A stretch of DNA of 22,353 nucleotides from Oscillospiraceae bacterium. Its GTDB lineage: Bacteria; Bacillota_A; Clostridia; Oscillospirales; Oscillospiraceae. A model generated the notes under the pieces. That model made no database searches. It saw nothing but the letters and a program-made list of their open reading frames with translations, and was not told where the DNA came from. Of the stretch, positions 6,160 to 13,945 are shown in pieces; the stretch's first letter is position 1, and each line of letters starts with the position of its first letter. The position numbers and the translations under genes are program-made. Where the stretch lies: positions 1 through 22,353 of the forward strand of contig JAILOS010000121.1 of the NCBI GenBank assembly GCA_024690695.1. The letters are read 5' to 3'.

Positions 6160-7307
6160 AGCTGATCCATCTATCCGACCTGCATCTGGGAAAGCGCGTC
6201 AACGAGTTTTCGATGCTTGACGACCAGCGCTTCATTCTTGACCGGATCCTCGCCGTCATCGACGGCGAAGAGCCGGACGCCGTGCTGATCGCCGGCGACG
6301 TTTACGACAAATCCGTCCCCTCCGCGGAGGCGGTGGAGCTCTTTGACGACTTTCTGGTGCGTCTGGCCGCGAGGCGCTTCCGCGGCCGTCCGCTGCAGAC
6401 CTTCGTGCTCAGCGGCAACCACGATTCGCCGGAGCGCCTGGCCTTCGGCGGACGGCTGATGGATGCGAGCGGCGTGCATCTCGCGCCGGTCTACGGCGGA
6501 CGGGTCGAGCCCTTTGCGCTGACCGACGAGTTCGGCGAGGTGAGGTTCTACATGCTGCCCTTCGTCAAGCCCGTCCACGTCCGCCGCTTCTTCCCGGAGT
6601 CCGGCGTCGAGAGCTATACCGACGCGCTGAGCGCCGCCGTGCGGGCAATGAAGCTAGACGGTTCCGTGCGCAGCGTGCTGATGGCGCACCAGTTCGTCAC
6701 CGGCGCCGAGCGCTCGGAATCGGAGGAGATCTCCGTCGGCGGGCTGGACAACGTGGACGCATCGGTTTTTGAGGGCTTCGACTACGTCGCCCTGGGGCAT
6801 ATCCACGGCCCGCAGAATATCGGCTCCGAGCGCGTGCGCTACTGCGGCTCGCCGCTGAAGTATTCCTTCTCGGAGGCCGCGCAGGAGAAATCCGTCACGG
6901 TCGTGGAGCTGGGCGGGAAGGGCTCGCTCAGGATCCGCACGGTGCCGCTGAAGCCGAAGCGGGATCTGACGGAGCTGCGCGGGCGCTACGAGGAGCTGAT
7001 GCGCAGGAGCTTTTACGAGGGCAAGCCCTGGCAGGAGGACTACGTCCATATCACGCTGACCGACGAGGACGACGTGCCCGAGGCGATGGCGAGGCTGCGC
7101 ACGGTCTACCGCAATCTGATGAAGCTGGACTACGACAACGCCCGCACGCGGCACACGGCGCAGATCGACGCGGCCGCTGAAACGGACCGGAAAAGCCCGC
7201 TGGAGCTGTTCGGCGAGTTTTACGAAAAGCAGAACGGCGAAAAGCCGAACGACGCGCAGCTTGCGCTGCTGTCGGGGCTGATCGAAGAGATCTGGGAGGA
7301 AGCATGA
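6156..7307 (+). CDS. sbcD: DNA exonuclease subunit SbcD (Mre11-type nuclease)
   Basis: A Mn-dependent nuclease subunit that, with SbcC, opens DNA hairpins and processes blocked double-strand ends. The 383-residue protein shows all five calcineurin-like phosphoesterase motifs: DLHLG (Asp8, His10), GDVYD (Asp48), SGNHDS (Asn88, His89), AHQF (His178) and GHIHG (His215, His217), followed by the capping and SbcC-binding C-terminal domain. The ATG at 6156 has AAGGAG 8 nt upstream. The stop overlaps the sbcC start as ATGA, ensuring coupled synthesis of the two subunits. Confidence 0.97.
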   Translation: MKLIHLSDLHLGKRVNEFSMLDDQRFILDRILAVIDGEEPDAVLIAGDVYDKSVPSAEAVELFDDFLVRLAARRFRGRPLQTFVLSGNHDSPERLAFGGRLMDASGVHLAPVYGGRVEPFALTDEFGEVRFYMLPFVKPVHVRRFFPESGVESYTDALSAAVRAMKLDGSVRSVLMAHQFVTGAERSESEEISVGGLDNVDASVFEGFDYVALGHIHGPQNIGSERVRYCGSPLKYSFSEAAQEKSVTVVELGGKGSLRIRTVPLKPKRDLTELRGRYEELMRRSFYEGKPWQEDYVHITLTDEDDVPEAMARLRTVYRNLMKLDYDNARTRHTAQIDAAAETDRKSPLELFGEFYEKQNGEKPNDAQLALLSGLIEEIWEEA

Positions 7308-10063
7308 GACCGATCAAACTCGTCATGTCGGCCTTCGGCCCCTACGCGGGCGAGACGACGGTGGATTTTGAAAAGCTCGGCCGGAGCGGCCTGTACCTGA
7401 TCACGGGCGACACCGGCGCCGGCAAGACCACGATCTTCGACGCGATCACCTACGCGCTTTTCGGCGAGGCCAGCGGCGACAACCGCGACGCTGGTATGCT
7501 GCGCTCGCAGTATGCCGACGCCGAGGCGAAAACGGAAGTCCGGCTGAGCTTCGTCTACGCCGGAAAACGCTACGAGATCCGGCGAAACCCGACCTACCAG
7601 CGGCGAAAGAGCCGCGGCGAGGGCTTTACGGAGGAGAAGGCCGCCGCCGAGCTGATCGAGCCGGACGGCCGGGTGATCACCAAAGTCCGGGAGGTCAACC
7701 AGGCGGTCACGGAGATTCTGGGGGTCGACCGGGATCAGTTCTGCCAGATCGCGATGCTCGCGCAGGGCGACTTCAGGAAGCTGCTGAAGGCCTCGACCGC
7801 CGACCGGATCGCGATTTTTCAAAAACTTTTCCACACGGAGAAATACGCCGTTTTGCAGCGAAAACTGAGCGAGCGGGCGAGAACGCTGAGCGAAGGCTAT
7901 AAAAGCGTCAGCCAGAGCATCCGCCAGTATATCGGCGCCGTCGCCTGCCGGCGGGACGACGAGCTGTTCCCCGAGCTGGAGCGCGCCGGGCGGGGCGGGC
8001 TCCCGTCGGACGAGCTCACGGCGCTGCTGGACCGGCTGATCGGGCGGGACGAGCGCGAAAGCCGCAGGCTCGCCGGGCTCGCCGCAGAGCTGGAGGCGCA
8101 GCGCGCGGAGATCACGAGCCGTCTGGCCGTGGCCGCGGCGCAGCGAAAGACCGAGGCGGCGCTGAAAAAGGCCCGCGAAGACTGGGCGGCCGAGGCGCCC
8201 AGACTGCCGCTGCTGCAGGACGAGCTCGCGCAGCGGCTGGCCCGGCAGCCGGAGCTCGACACGGCCGGAAAGCGGATCGCCGTGCTGACGGCGGAGCTTC
8301 CGGACTACGCCGAGCTGGACGAAAAAAAGAAGCTCGCCGCGGACCTGACCAAGTCCGTCGGAGAGCTGGAGAGAGCGATCGGCGAAGAGGAGGCGCGGGC
8401 GCGGTCGCTCAGCGAGGAGAGCGGGCGCCTGCAGGCCGAGCTGGAGACGCTGGGAACGGCCGAAACGGACGCGCTTTCCGCCGAAAACGAGCTGGAAAAA
8501 CAGACGGAGCAGCTTCGCGCCGTCCGCGAGCTGCAAAAAGAGACCGGCGAGATTCGGCGCTGCGAGCGGCAGCTTCGGCTTTTGCAGGCGGAGTACCTGG
8601 ACAAGGCGCAGCAGGCCGCGGCGCTGAGGCGCTCCTACGAAAGAAAGTACGCAGCTTATCTGGACGAGCAGGCCGGAGTCCTGTCGCAGACGCTCGAGGA
8701 GGGGAAGCCCTGTCCGGTCTGCGGCTCGCTTTCCCATCCCTGCCCGGCGCAGAAATCCCCGGCGGCGCCGACTAAGCCGGAGCTCGATCGGGCGAAGGCC
8801 GCCGCGGAGACTGCCGAGGCCGAAACGGTCAAGGCCAGCGAGGCGTCCGGGAAGCTGGGCACCGAGATCGCCGCCAGGAAAAACGCCGCCGTCCGGGGAA
8901 GCCGTTTCGATGCGGCGGATTACGAGACGCTGCTCCGCCTGCTGCCGGAGAAGCTGGCGGCGATCGAAGAGGAGAAACGGGCGGGGGAGGAAACGCTCGC
9001 CCGGCTTCGGGGCCGCGTCAGGCGCAAGCGGGAGCTGGAAGGCCTCGTGCGGGAAGCCGAGAACCGGCTCAGGCAGAGCCGGGAGTCGAAGGCCGCGCTG
9101 GAAAACAACCTGAGCGCGCAGCGCGAGCAGCGGAAAGCCGCCGAAGCGCGCGTCGGAGAGCTGAGCGGCAAGCTCAGCTTCGCCTCCGCGCGGGAGGCCG
9201 GACTTGAGATCGAGCGTCTCGAGACGCAGAGCCGGCGCCTGGACGCCGAGCTCCGCGCGGCGAAAAACGCCTGCCAGGAGCAGGAGAAGAAGCTCGCCGC
9301 GCTGGCCGCGGCCGTGGCGGAGAACGAGAAGCTGCTCGAAAACCGGGTGGAGCTCGACTACGCGGCGGAGGAGGAGCGGCAGGCTCGCCTGGGCGAGGAA
9401 CAGGCCGCGCTCGCCGAAGAGACCAGACGGACCTGCAGCCGGCTGGACGCCAACCGGCTGATCCGGGAGCGCGTTGCCGAAAAGCTCTCCGAGGCGGCCG
9501 GGATCGAAAAAGAGCTCCTTTGCGTCAAAAGCCTGTCCGACACCGCCAACGGCAGCCTGACCGGCAAGGAGAAGATCATGCTGGAGACCTACGTCCAGAT
9601 GATGTTCTTCGACCGCATCCTCGAGCGCGCGAATACGCGGCTGCTGATGATGACGGGCGGACAGTACGAATTCATCCGGAAGAAGGCGGCTTCCGACTAC
9701 AGAAGCCAGAGCGGGCTGGAGCTGGACGTGATCGACCATTACAACGACAGCGAACGCAGCGCCAATTCCATCTCCGGCGGCGAGAGCTTCATGGCGTCTC
9801 TGTCGCTCGCGCTCGGCCTGTCCGACGAGATCCAGTCCTCCGCCGGCGGCATCCGGCTGGACACGCTGTTCGTCGACGAGGGCTTCGGCTCGCTCGACGA
9901 CAACGCCCTGCAGGACGTGATGAAGGCCCTGATCGGGCTGACCGAGGGCGAGCGGCTGGTCGGCCTGATCTCCCACGTCAACGAGCTCAAGGAGCGCATC
10001 GACAGGCAGATCGTCGTCACGAAGGAGAAGACCGGCGGCAGCAGCGTGCGGATCTGCGTGTGA
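7304..10063 (+). CDS. sbcC: DNA exonuclease subunit SbcC (Rad50-type SMC ATPase)
   Basis: The 919-residue ATPase partner of SbcD. Walker A GDTGAGKT (35-42) lies in the N-terminal lobe. Long charged heptad-rich coiled coils flank the zinc hook CPVC (470-473), which joins two SbcC arms through one Zn ion. The C-terminal lobe has the ABC signature SISGGESF (822-829) and Walker B LFVDEGFGSLDD (Asp858, Glu859). ATP-driven conformational change gates DNA access to SbcD. Length is slightly below E. coli SbcC and normal for Firmicutes. The transcript probably runs to the terminator at 10285-10314, across the antisense microprotein gene. Confidence 0.97.
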   Translation: MRPIKLVMSAFGPYAGETTVDFEKLGRSGLYLITGDTGAGKTTIFDAITYALFGEASGDNRDAGMLRSQYADAEAKTEVRLSFVYAGKRYEIRRNPTYQRRKSRGEGFTEEKAAAELIEPDGRVITKVREVNQAVTEILGVDRDQFCQIAMLAQGDFRKLLKASTADRIAIFQKLFHTEKYAVLQRKLSERARTLSEGYKSVSQSIRQYIGAVACRRDDELFPELERAGRGGLPSDELTALLDRLIGRDERESRRLAGLAAELEAQRAEITSRLAVAAAQRKTEAALKKAREDWAAEAPRLPLLQDELAQRLARQPELDTAGKRIAVLTAELPDYAELDEKKKLAADLTKSVGELERAIGEEEARARSLSEESGRLQAELETLGTAETDALSAENELEKQTEQLRAVRELQKETGEIRRCERQLRLLQAEYLDKAQQAAALRRSYERKYAAYLDEQAGVLSQTLEEGKPCPVCGSLSHPCPAQKSPAAPTKPELDRAKAAAETAEAETVKASEASGKLGTEIAARKNAAVRGSRFDAADYETLLRLLPEKLAAIEEEKRAGEETLARLRGRVRRKRELEGLVREAENRLRQSRESKAALENNLSAQREQRKAAEARVGELSGKLSFASAREAGLEIERLETQSRRLDAELRAAKNACQEQEKKLAALAAAVAENEKLLENRVELDYAAEEERQARLGEEQAALAEETRRTCSRLDANRLIRERVAEKLSEAAGIEKELLCVKSLSDTANGSLTGKEKIMLETYVQMMFFDRILERANTRLLMMTGGQYEFIRKKAASDYRSQSGLELDVIDHYNDSERSANSISGGESFMASLSLALGLSDEIQSSAGGIRLDTLFVDEGFGSLDDNALQDVMKALIGLTEGERLVGLISHVNELKERIDRQIVVTKEKTGGSSVRICV

Positions 10064-10082
10064 CGGCGCAGGGCCGCCGCGC

Positions 10083-10205
10083 TTATTCGTCGTTCTCCTC
10101 GTCCGCCGACTCCAGGATCGCGAGGGACAGCGCGACGTCGTCAGGGTCGACCCTGCCGTTGCCGTCCCAGTCGATAAAGGGCAGAAAAACGGGGAACTCG
10201 TCCAT
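10083..10205 (-). CDS. 40-residue acidic microprotein with one EF-hand/dockerin-like loop
   Basis: The frame starts at ATG 10205 behind a strong SD (GAGGTGA, 6 nt upstream) and ends TAA. The protein contains DWDGNGRVDPDD (residues 12-23), a complete 12-residue Ca2+-binding loop: acidic or amide side chains at positions 1, 3, 5 and 9, Gly at 6, hydrophobic at 8, Asp at 12. It is followed by an amphipathic helix VALSLAILE and an acidic end, the same pattern as half a type I dockerin repeat. There is no signal peptide or membrane segment, so it is presumably cytoplasmic. It lies 107 nt downstream of tcdA on the same strand and converges with sbcC. I do not recognise a named family. The good SD and exact motif argue against chance. 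Function is unknown; Ca2+ binding is inferred. Confidence 0.65.
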   Translation of the reverse strand: MDEFPVFLPFIDWDGNGRVDPDDVALSLAILESADEENDE

Positions 10206-10242
10206 TTGCGTCACCTCACACAGCATTCTCGGAATACAGAAC

Positions 10243-10272
10243 AGACCGGGGGAGGAAACGTGCCCCCGGTCT
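10243..10272. terminator. Strong hairpin between sbcC and tcdA
   Basis: A perfect 10-bp GC-rich inverted repeat (10243-10252 with 10263-10272) with a 10-nt loop. Neither side has a real T-run (CTTCTTCT on plus, GTTCTGT on minus), so it may be a backup terminator, a 3'-end stabiliser of the tcdA mRNA, or a processing signal before the microprotein gene. Confidence 0.5.
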
Positions 10273-10284
10273 CTTCTTCTGCCT

Positions 10285-10314
10285 CCGTCTTCCGAGCCGG
10301 AAGACGGCCTTTTT
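10285..10314 (+). terminator. Rho-independent terminator of sbcDC
   Basis: A 10-bp stem (10285-10294 with 10298-10307) and a 3-nt loop, followed by CCTTTTTATTT on the plus strand. The minus-strand side lacks a T-run, so tcdA transcripts could pass through it. It overlaps the tcdA stop codon region. Confidence 0.8.
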
Positions 10315-11035
10315 ATTTCCCGGTCAGATCCCGGACGACGGCGCCGGCGAGCATGAAGCCCGCGGCCGCCGGGACGAAGGCCACGGAGCCGGGAATGCTC
10401 CGGCGGCCCTGCGGCGGGGCCTCGTTCGCCTCTTCCGCCGGGGCAAGCGGCTCCTCCGTCGAGTAGACCACCTTCAGACGGTCGATCCCGCGCCTGCGCA
10501 GTTCCTTACGCATCACCCGCGCGAGCGGGCACATCGAGGTCTCGCTGATGTCGCCCACGCGGAAGGCGCAGGGATCGAGCTTGTTGCCGGTGCCCATCGA
10601 GCTGATGATCGGCACGCCGGCCGCCGCGGCCCGCTCGGCCAGGGCGAGCTTGGCGGCCACGGTGTCGATCGCGTCCACCACGTAGTCGAAGCGCCGCAGG
10701 TCGAAGCCGTCGGCGTTTTCCGGCAGATAGAAGCAGCGGTGCTCCACGACCTCGCAGGCGGGGTTGATCGAGCGGATGCGCGCGGCGGCGGCCTCCGTTT
10801 TGTACAGCCCGATCGTCTCGCGCGTCGCCAGAAGCTGGCGGTTGAGATTCGACTCGCTGATGCGGTCGCTGTCGATCAGCTCCAGCGCGCCGACGCCGCT
10901 GCGCGCGAGCGCCTCCACGACGCCGCCTCCGACGCCGCCGAGACCGAACACGGCCACGCGGGCCGCGCGAAGCCGGGCCATCGCCTCGCTGCCGAGCAGC
11001 AGGCGCGTGCGCGAAAAAGCGTCCGCCATAGTCAT
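10313..11035 (-). CDS. tcdA: tRNA threonylcarbamoyladenosine dehydratase (ThiF/MoeB/HesA superfamily)
   Basis: An ATP-dependent E1-like enzyme that cyclises t6A37 of ANN-decoding tRNAs to ct6A. In 240 residues it shows GLGGVGG (31-37) for ATP binding, the IDSDRISESNLNRQ segment (Asp and Arg that contact ATP) and the TcdA-specific SMGTGNKLDP followed by DISETSMCPLARVMRKELR. The frame extends to 11167, but GGAGGGAG at 11048-11041 selects the ATG at 11035 (MTMADAF), inside which a second ATG lies 6 nt on. It is divergent from spoIIE and has its own promoter. The microprotein gene downstream may share its transcript. Confidence 0.93.
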   Translation of the reverse strand: MTMADAFSRTRLLLGSEAMARLRAARVAVFGLGGVGGGVVEALARSGVGALELIDSDRISESNLNRQLLATRETIGLYKTEAAAARIRSINPACEVVEHRCFYLPENADGFDLRRFDYVVDAIDTVAAKLALAERAAAAGVPIISSMGTGNKLDPCAFRVGDISETSMCPLARVMRKELRRRGIDRLKVVYSTEEPLAPAEEANEAPPQGRRSIPGSVAFVPAAAGFMLAGAVVRDLTGK

Positions 11036-11066
11036 TTCTCCCTCCGAGCTCCTGTTTTTCCCGTAT

Positions 11067-11095
11067 AGTTTAGCAACAGCGAGCCGCAATGTCAA
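11067..11095 (-). promoter_or_regulatory. SigA-type promoter of tcdA
   Basis: On the minus strand a perfect TTGACA (11095-11090), a 17-bp spacer and TAAACT (11072-11067, 4 of 6). Start near 11060, leader about 25 nt. The rex promoter in this window uses the same TAAACT -10 element and 17-bp spacing. Confidence 0.75.
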
Positions 11096-11167
11096 GGAAG
11101 GGTGAAAGCGGCCCGCCGTATTTCCCCGCATTTTCCACGGCAAAGACGGCTTCTTCAACAGCGGCAA

Positions 11168-11200
11168 ATGACCGCCTTCACCGCCGGTCGCTTCTATAAT
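11168..11200 (+). promoter_or_regulatory. Candidate Spo0A-type promoter of spoIIE (21-bp spacer)
   Basis: A perfect TATAAT (11195-11200) has no -35 match at 17 bp, but ATGACC (4 of 6) lies at a 21-bp spacing. In B. subtilis the spoIIE and spoIIG promoters have the same over-long 21-22-bp spacing and need phosphorylated Spo0A. TTCAACA (11154-11160) differs at one position from the reverse 0A box TTCGNCA and lies just upstream. The predicted start is near 11207. Confidence 0.5.
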
Positions 11201-11235
11201 GGGCCTATCTTACGAAGCTGACGGGGAGGACCATT

Positions 11236-13554
11236 ATGGACGTGCAAGGAACCGGGCGGTTATCCGCCCTCAAAGGAAAGCGGGAAGGTCTGAAACTCGA
11301 CCGACGCGCGCTGACGGTGCTGCACGGGCTCGTTTTCGCGCTGCTGGGGCTGACGCTCTCCTGCGCGCGCGTGCTCGACGACGGGGCGCCCTTCGGCGTG
11401 GCGATGGCGGCAGCGGCCGGACCGGGGCTGGCCGGCGTATGCGCGCTGATCGGGGCGGCGCTCGGCTATCTGAGCGGCGGCGTCGGCTGGGGGATCCGCT
11501 ATATCGCGGCCTCGGTGCTGGTCTACACGGTGGCTTTCGTGTTCCAGGAGACCGCGCTCTACCGCCGCAGGCTGTTCATGCCCTGCGCCGCCGGGCTGAT
11601 CGTCGCGGCGACCGCGCTGCTGAGCACCTTCAGCCTGACTTCCGACGGCGTTCCGCTGGCCGCGCGCTTCGCGGTGGAGAGCTGCCTGGCCTTCGGCGGC
11701 TGTTATTTCTTCCATGAAGCCTTTTCCCCGGAAAAGCCCCGCAGCGAGGCGGAGGAGCAGCGGCGCGGCGCGGCGGTCACGGTGCTGACGGCGGCGCTGC
11801 TGGCGGCGCTGAGCCGTCTTACGCTGTTTCAGAACCTGTCGGTCGGGCGCGCGGCGGCGCTGCTGCTGATCATGACGACCGCGATGAAGGGCGGCATGCT
11901 CACCGGCGCCGCCGTCGGGACGGTGCTGGGACTGGCGATGGATCTCAGCCGCGTGGGCGGCGCCTACTATACGCCGATCTACGCGTTTGCGGGGCTCCTG
12001 GCCGGCGGGACGGGCCGTTACGGGCGCTTCCTGTTCGCGCTGAGCTTCGTGCTGGCGCAGGCGCTGGCGGTCTTCGCGCTCTGGGCCCCGGCGCGGGCGC
12101 TGAGCTGCCTGTGGGAGGGCCTGGCGGCCTCGCTGATCTTCCTGCTGCTGCCCGCCTCGCTGCTCGGACGCACGGGCGTGCTGCTGCAGCGCATGGAGAA
12201 GGGGAACGGCGAGCTCGGCCTGCGGCATTTTTCGGCACGGCGTCTCGGCGAGCTCGGACGGCTGTACGAGGAGCTGTACGAGTCGGTGCGCGACACGCTC
12301 GGCGAGAGCGGAAACGACGAGAACGTCGCCCGCGTCTTCGACCGGGCGGCCGACGCCGTGTGCGCGTCCTGCAGGGAAAAGAACCGCTGCTGGAACGCCG
12401 AATACATGGACACGCTCGCCGCGATGAACGACGCGACCGCGGCGATGCGGCGAAACGGCAGCCTCGCCGCGGAGGATCTGCCGGAGCATTTCCGCGCGCG
12501 CTGTCTCGCCGTGCCGGCCTTCGTCGCGGCGGTAAACGCGGAGCTCCGCACGCTGGCCTACCGGCGCGAGCTGCGCAGCCGCCTGTCGGAAAACCGCAGC
12601 GCGGCCTGGGAGCAGTATCACGACGTGGCGGGCGTGTTGGACAGGCTCAGCCGCGACATGAGCCGCGCGGGCTCCGAGCCGCTGGCCGAGCAGCGTCTGC
12701 GCCGCTATCTGCGCTCGCTCAACGTCGACGCGGAGACGGCCGTCTTCCGGGCCGGCGGACGGCTGCGCGTGCTGATCGACGGCGCGTCGCTCGGCCCGCT
12801 GCTGCGGGAGGAGGGCTATCTGGAAAAGCTGTCGGAGATCGTCGGGACAAGATTATGTCAACCGGAAGAGCTGGCCCAGGACGGCCGGCTGACGCTTCTG
12901 GAGGCGGAGCCGCTGGCGGTTTCCGTCGGGATCGCGGCGCTGAAAAAGAAAGGAGAGCGCGTCAGCGGCGACAAGGGGAGCTATTTCAAAACCGAGGACG
13001 GCGTGCTGTGCGTGATCCTGTCGGACGGCATGGGCTGCGGCGACGAGGCGGCCCGCGACAGCGCGCGCGTCGTCGGGATCCTCGAGCGCTTTCTGCGCAG
13101 CGGCGCGGAGCCGGCGGTGGCGATGCGCATCCTGAACTCGGTGATGTTGCTGCGCTCGGGCGACGGCTGGGGCTACGCGACCGTGGATCTGATGTGCGTC
13201 GATCTGTTCAGCGGGGAGACCTGCTTTTACAAATACGGCGCGGCCCCGTCCTACGTCAGGTCCGGGAAGAATATCCGCCGTATCCGCAGCGAGACGATGG
13301 CCCCCGGCCTCTGTCCGGGCGACGGCGCTTCGCCGGACGTGGTGCGGATGAAGCTGCGCCCGGGCTCCACGGCGCTGATCGCCAGCGACGGGGTGATCGC
13401 GGACAGGGAGGACGACTGGCTGCGCGAGCTGCTGCAGCCGGAGAACGACGACATGAAGAGTCTGGCGAAAGCCGCTCTGATGGCGGCGGAGGAGCAGTAC
13501 GGCGCCGCGGACGACATGACGGTGATCGCGGTGCATCTGGAGAAGCGCGCATGA
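11236..13554 (+). CDS. spoIIE: Stage II sporulation protein E, membrane-bound PP2C phosphatase
   Basis: Dephosphorylates the anti-anti-sigma factor SpoIIAA to switch on sigma F in the forespore, and takes part in polar division. The 772 residues comprise a cytoplasmic start, a block of about ten membrane helices (about 27-320), a central regulatory/FtsZ-interaction region (about 330-570, with a CASCREKNRCW cysteine motif) and a C-terminal PP2C domain. Metal-binding acids are visible in SDGMG (Asp597), SDGVI (Asp718) and DDMTV (Asp759-Asp760). It is somewhat shorter than the 827 residues of B. subtilis. GGGGAGGA precedes the ATG. Its presence implies the organism, or a recent ancestor, makes endospores. 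Confidence 0.97.
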   Translation: MDVQGTGRLSALKGKREGLKLDRRALTVLHGLVFALLGLTLSCARVLDDGAPFGVAMAAAAGPGLAGVCALIGAALGYLSGGVGWGIRYIAASVLVYTVAFVFQETALYRRRLFMPCAAGLIVAATALLSTFSLTSDGVPLAARFAVESCLAFGGCYFFHEAFSPEKPRSEAEEQRRGAAVTVLTAALLAALSRLTLFQNLSVGRAAALLLIMTTAMKGGMLTGAAVGTVLGLAMDLSRVGGAYYTPIYAFAGLLAGGTGRYGRFLFALSFVLAQALAVFALWAPARALSCLWEGLAASLIFLLLPASLLGRTGVLLQRMEKGNGELGLRHFSARRLGELGRLYEELYESVRDTLGESGNDENVARVFDRAADAVCASCREKNRCWNAEYMDTLAAMNDATAAMRRNGSLAAEDLPEHFRARCLAVPAFVAAVNAELRTLAYRRELRSRLSENRSAAWEQYHDVAGVLDRLSRDMSRAGSEPLAEQRLRRYLRSLNVDAETAVFRAGGRLRVLIDGASLGPLLREEGYLEKLSEIVGTRLCQPEELAQDGRLTLLEAEPLAVSVGIAALKKKGERVSGDKGSYFKTEDGVLCVILSDGMGCGDEAARDSARVVGILERFLRSGAEPAVAMRILNSVMLLRSGDGWGYATVDLMCVDLFSGETCFYKYGAAPSYVRSGKNIRRIRSETMAPGLCPGDGASPDVVRMKLRPGSTALIASDGVIADREDDWLRELLQPENDDMKSLAKAALMAAEEQYGAADDMTVIAVHLEKRA

Positions 13555-13871
13555 GACTGCGCCCCTTCGCCCTTCGCCGCGCCGTGCTGCGCCCGCCCAG
13601 AGAGGCGCTGAAGGGGAAAACCCAGCAGGCGATCGTCGTAAAGGAGCCGGTGCCGGGCGTCTTTCGGGAGGCGGTCTTCTTCCTCCGGGAGGACTATCTG
13701 CGCGAGGGCGAAAACCGGCGGGAGCTGCTGGAGCAGGCCCGGCGCGCGGCGGAGGACTATCTGCGCGAGCACGCGCCGCAGCCGGCGGAGCTTCCGCGCT
13801 GGCAGATCCCGGCGCTGCTGCTGCTCGGGATGGCGCTGGGCTTTCTGCTGGGGCTGTTCCTCGGCGTATAA
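13551..13871 (+). CDS. Small tail-anchored membrane protein of unknown function
   Basis: A 106-residue protein whose ATG overlaps the spoIIE stop as ATGA. The first 30 residues are very basic, the middle (about 38-78) is a charged helix-rich region containing the sequence EDYLRE twice (47-52 and 68-73 approximately), and the C-terminus (about 86-106) is one hydrophobic segment, IPALLLLGMALGFLLGLFLG. The layout suggests a cytoplasmic domain held by a C-terminal membrane anchor. Tight coupling suggests a sporulation-related partner of SpoIIE, but this is inference. I do not recognise a named family. TilS or Hpt, often found after spoIIE in Firmicutes, are absent here. Confidence 0.75.
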   Translation: MRLRPFALRRAVLRPPREALKGKTQQAIVVKEPVPGVFREAVFFLREDYLREGENRRELLEQARRAAEDYLREHAPQPAELPRWQIPALLLLGMALGFLLGLFLGV

Positions 13872-13891
13872 GGCATAAAAAGGCATGGAAA

Positions 13892-13935
13892 AAACCGGCC
13901 CGCGGGGGATTTTGAAAACCCCGGCGGGCCGGTTT
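13892..13935. terminator. Bidirectional terminator between the spoIIE unit and mnmE
   Basis: A long stem: 12 bp (13892-13903 with 13924-13935), then GGGG/CCCC after a 1-nt bulge. On the minus strand it runs into a T6 tract, strongly supporting termination of mnmE. The plus side has GGTTTGGCGTTTCG. It lies between convergent genes. Confidence 0.85.
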
Positions 13936-13945
13936 GGCGTTTCGT

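Noticed and set aside
7220..9976. A 918-codon open frame on the minus strand opposite sbcC, and similar long frames opposite wecB/glycosyltransferase (3572-5872), the deacetylase (1384-2877) and spoIIE (11260-12621).
   Set aside because: They are Leu/Arg/Ala/His-rich with no domains or good starts, and mirror verified genes. High GC in third positions makes stop codons rare on the opposite strand.
10313..11167. The 44-residue N-terminal extension of the tcdA frame to 11167.
   Set aside because: It crosses the tcdA promoter and has no family similarity. GGAGGGAG places the start at 11035.
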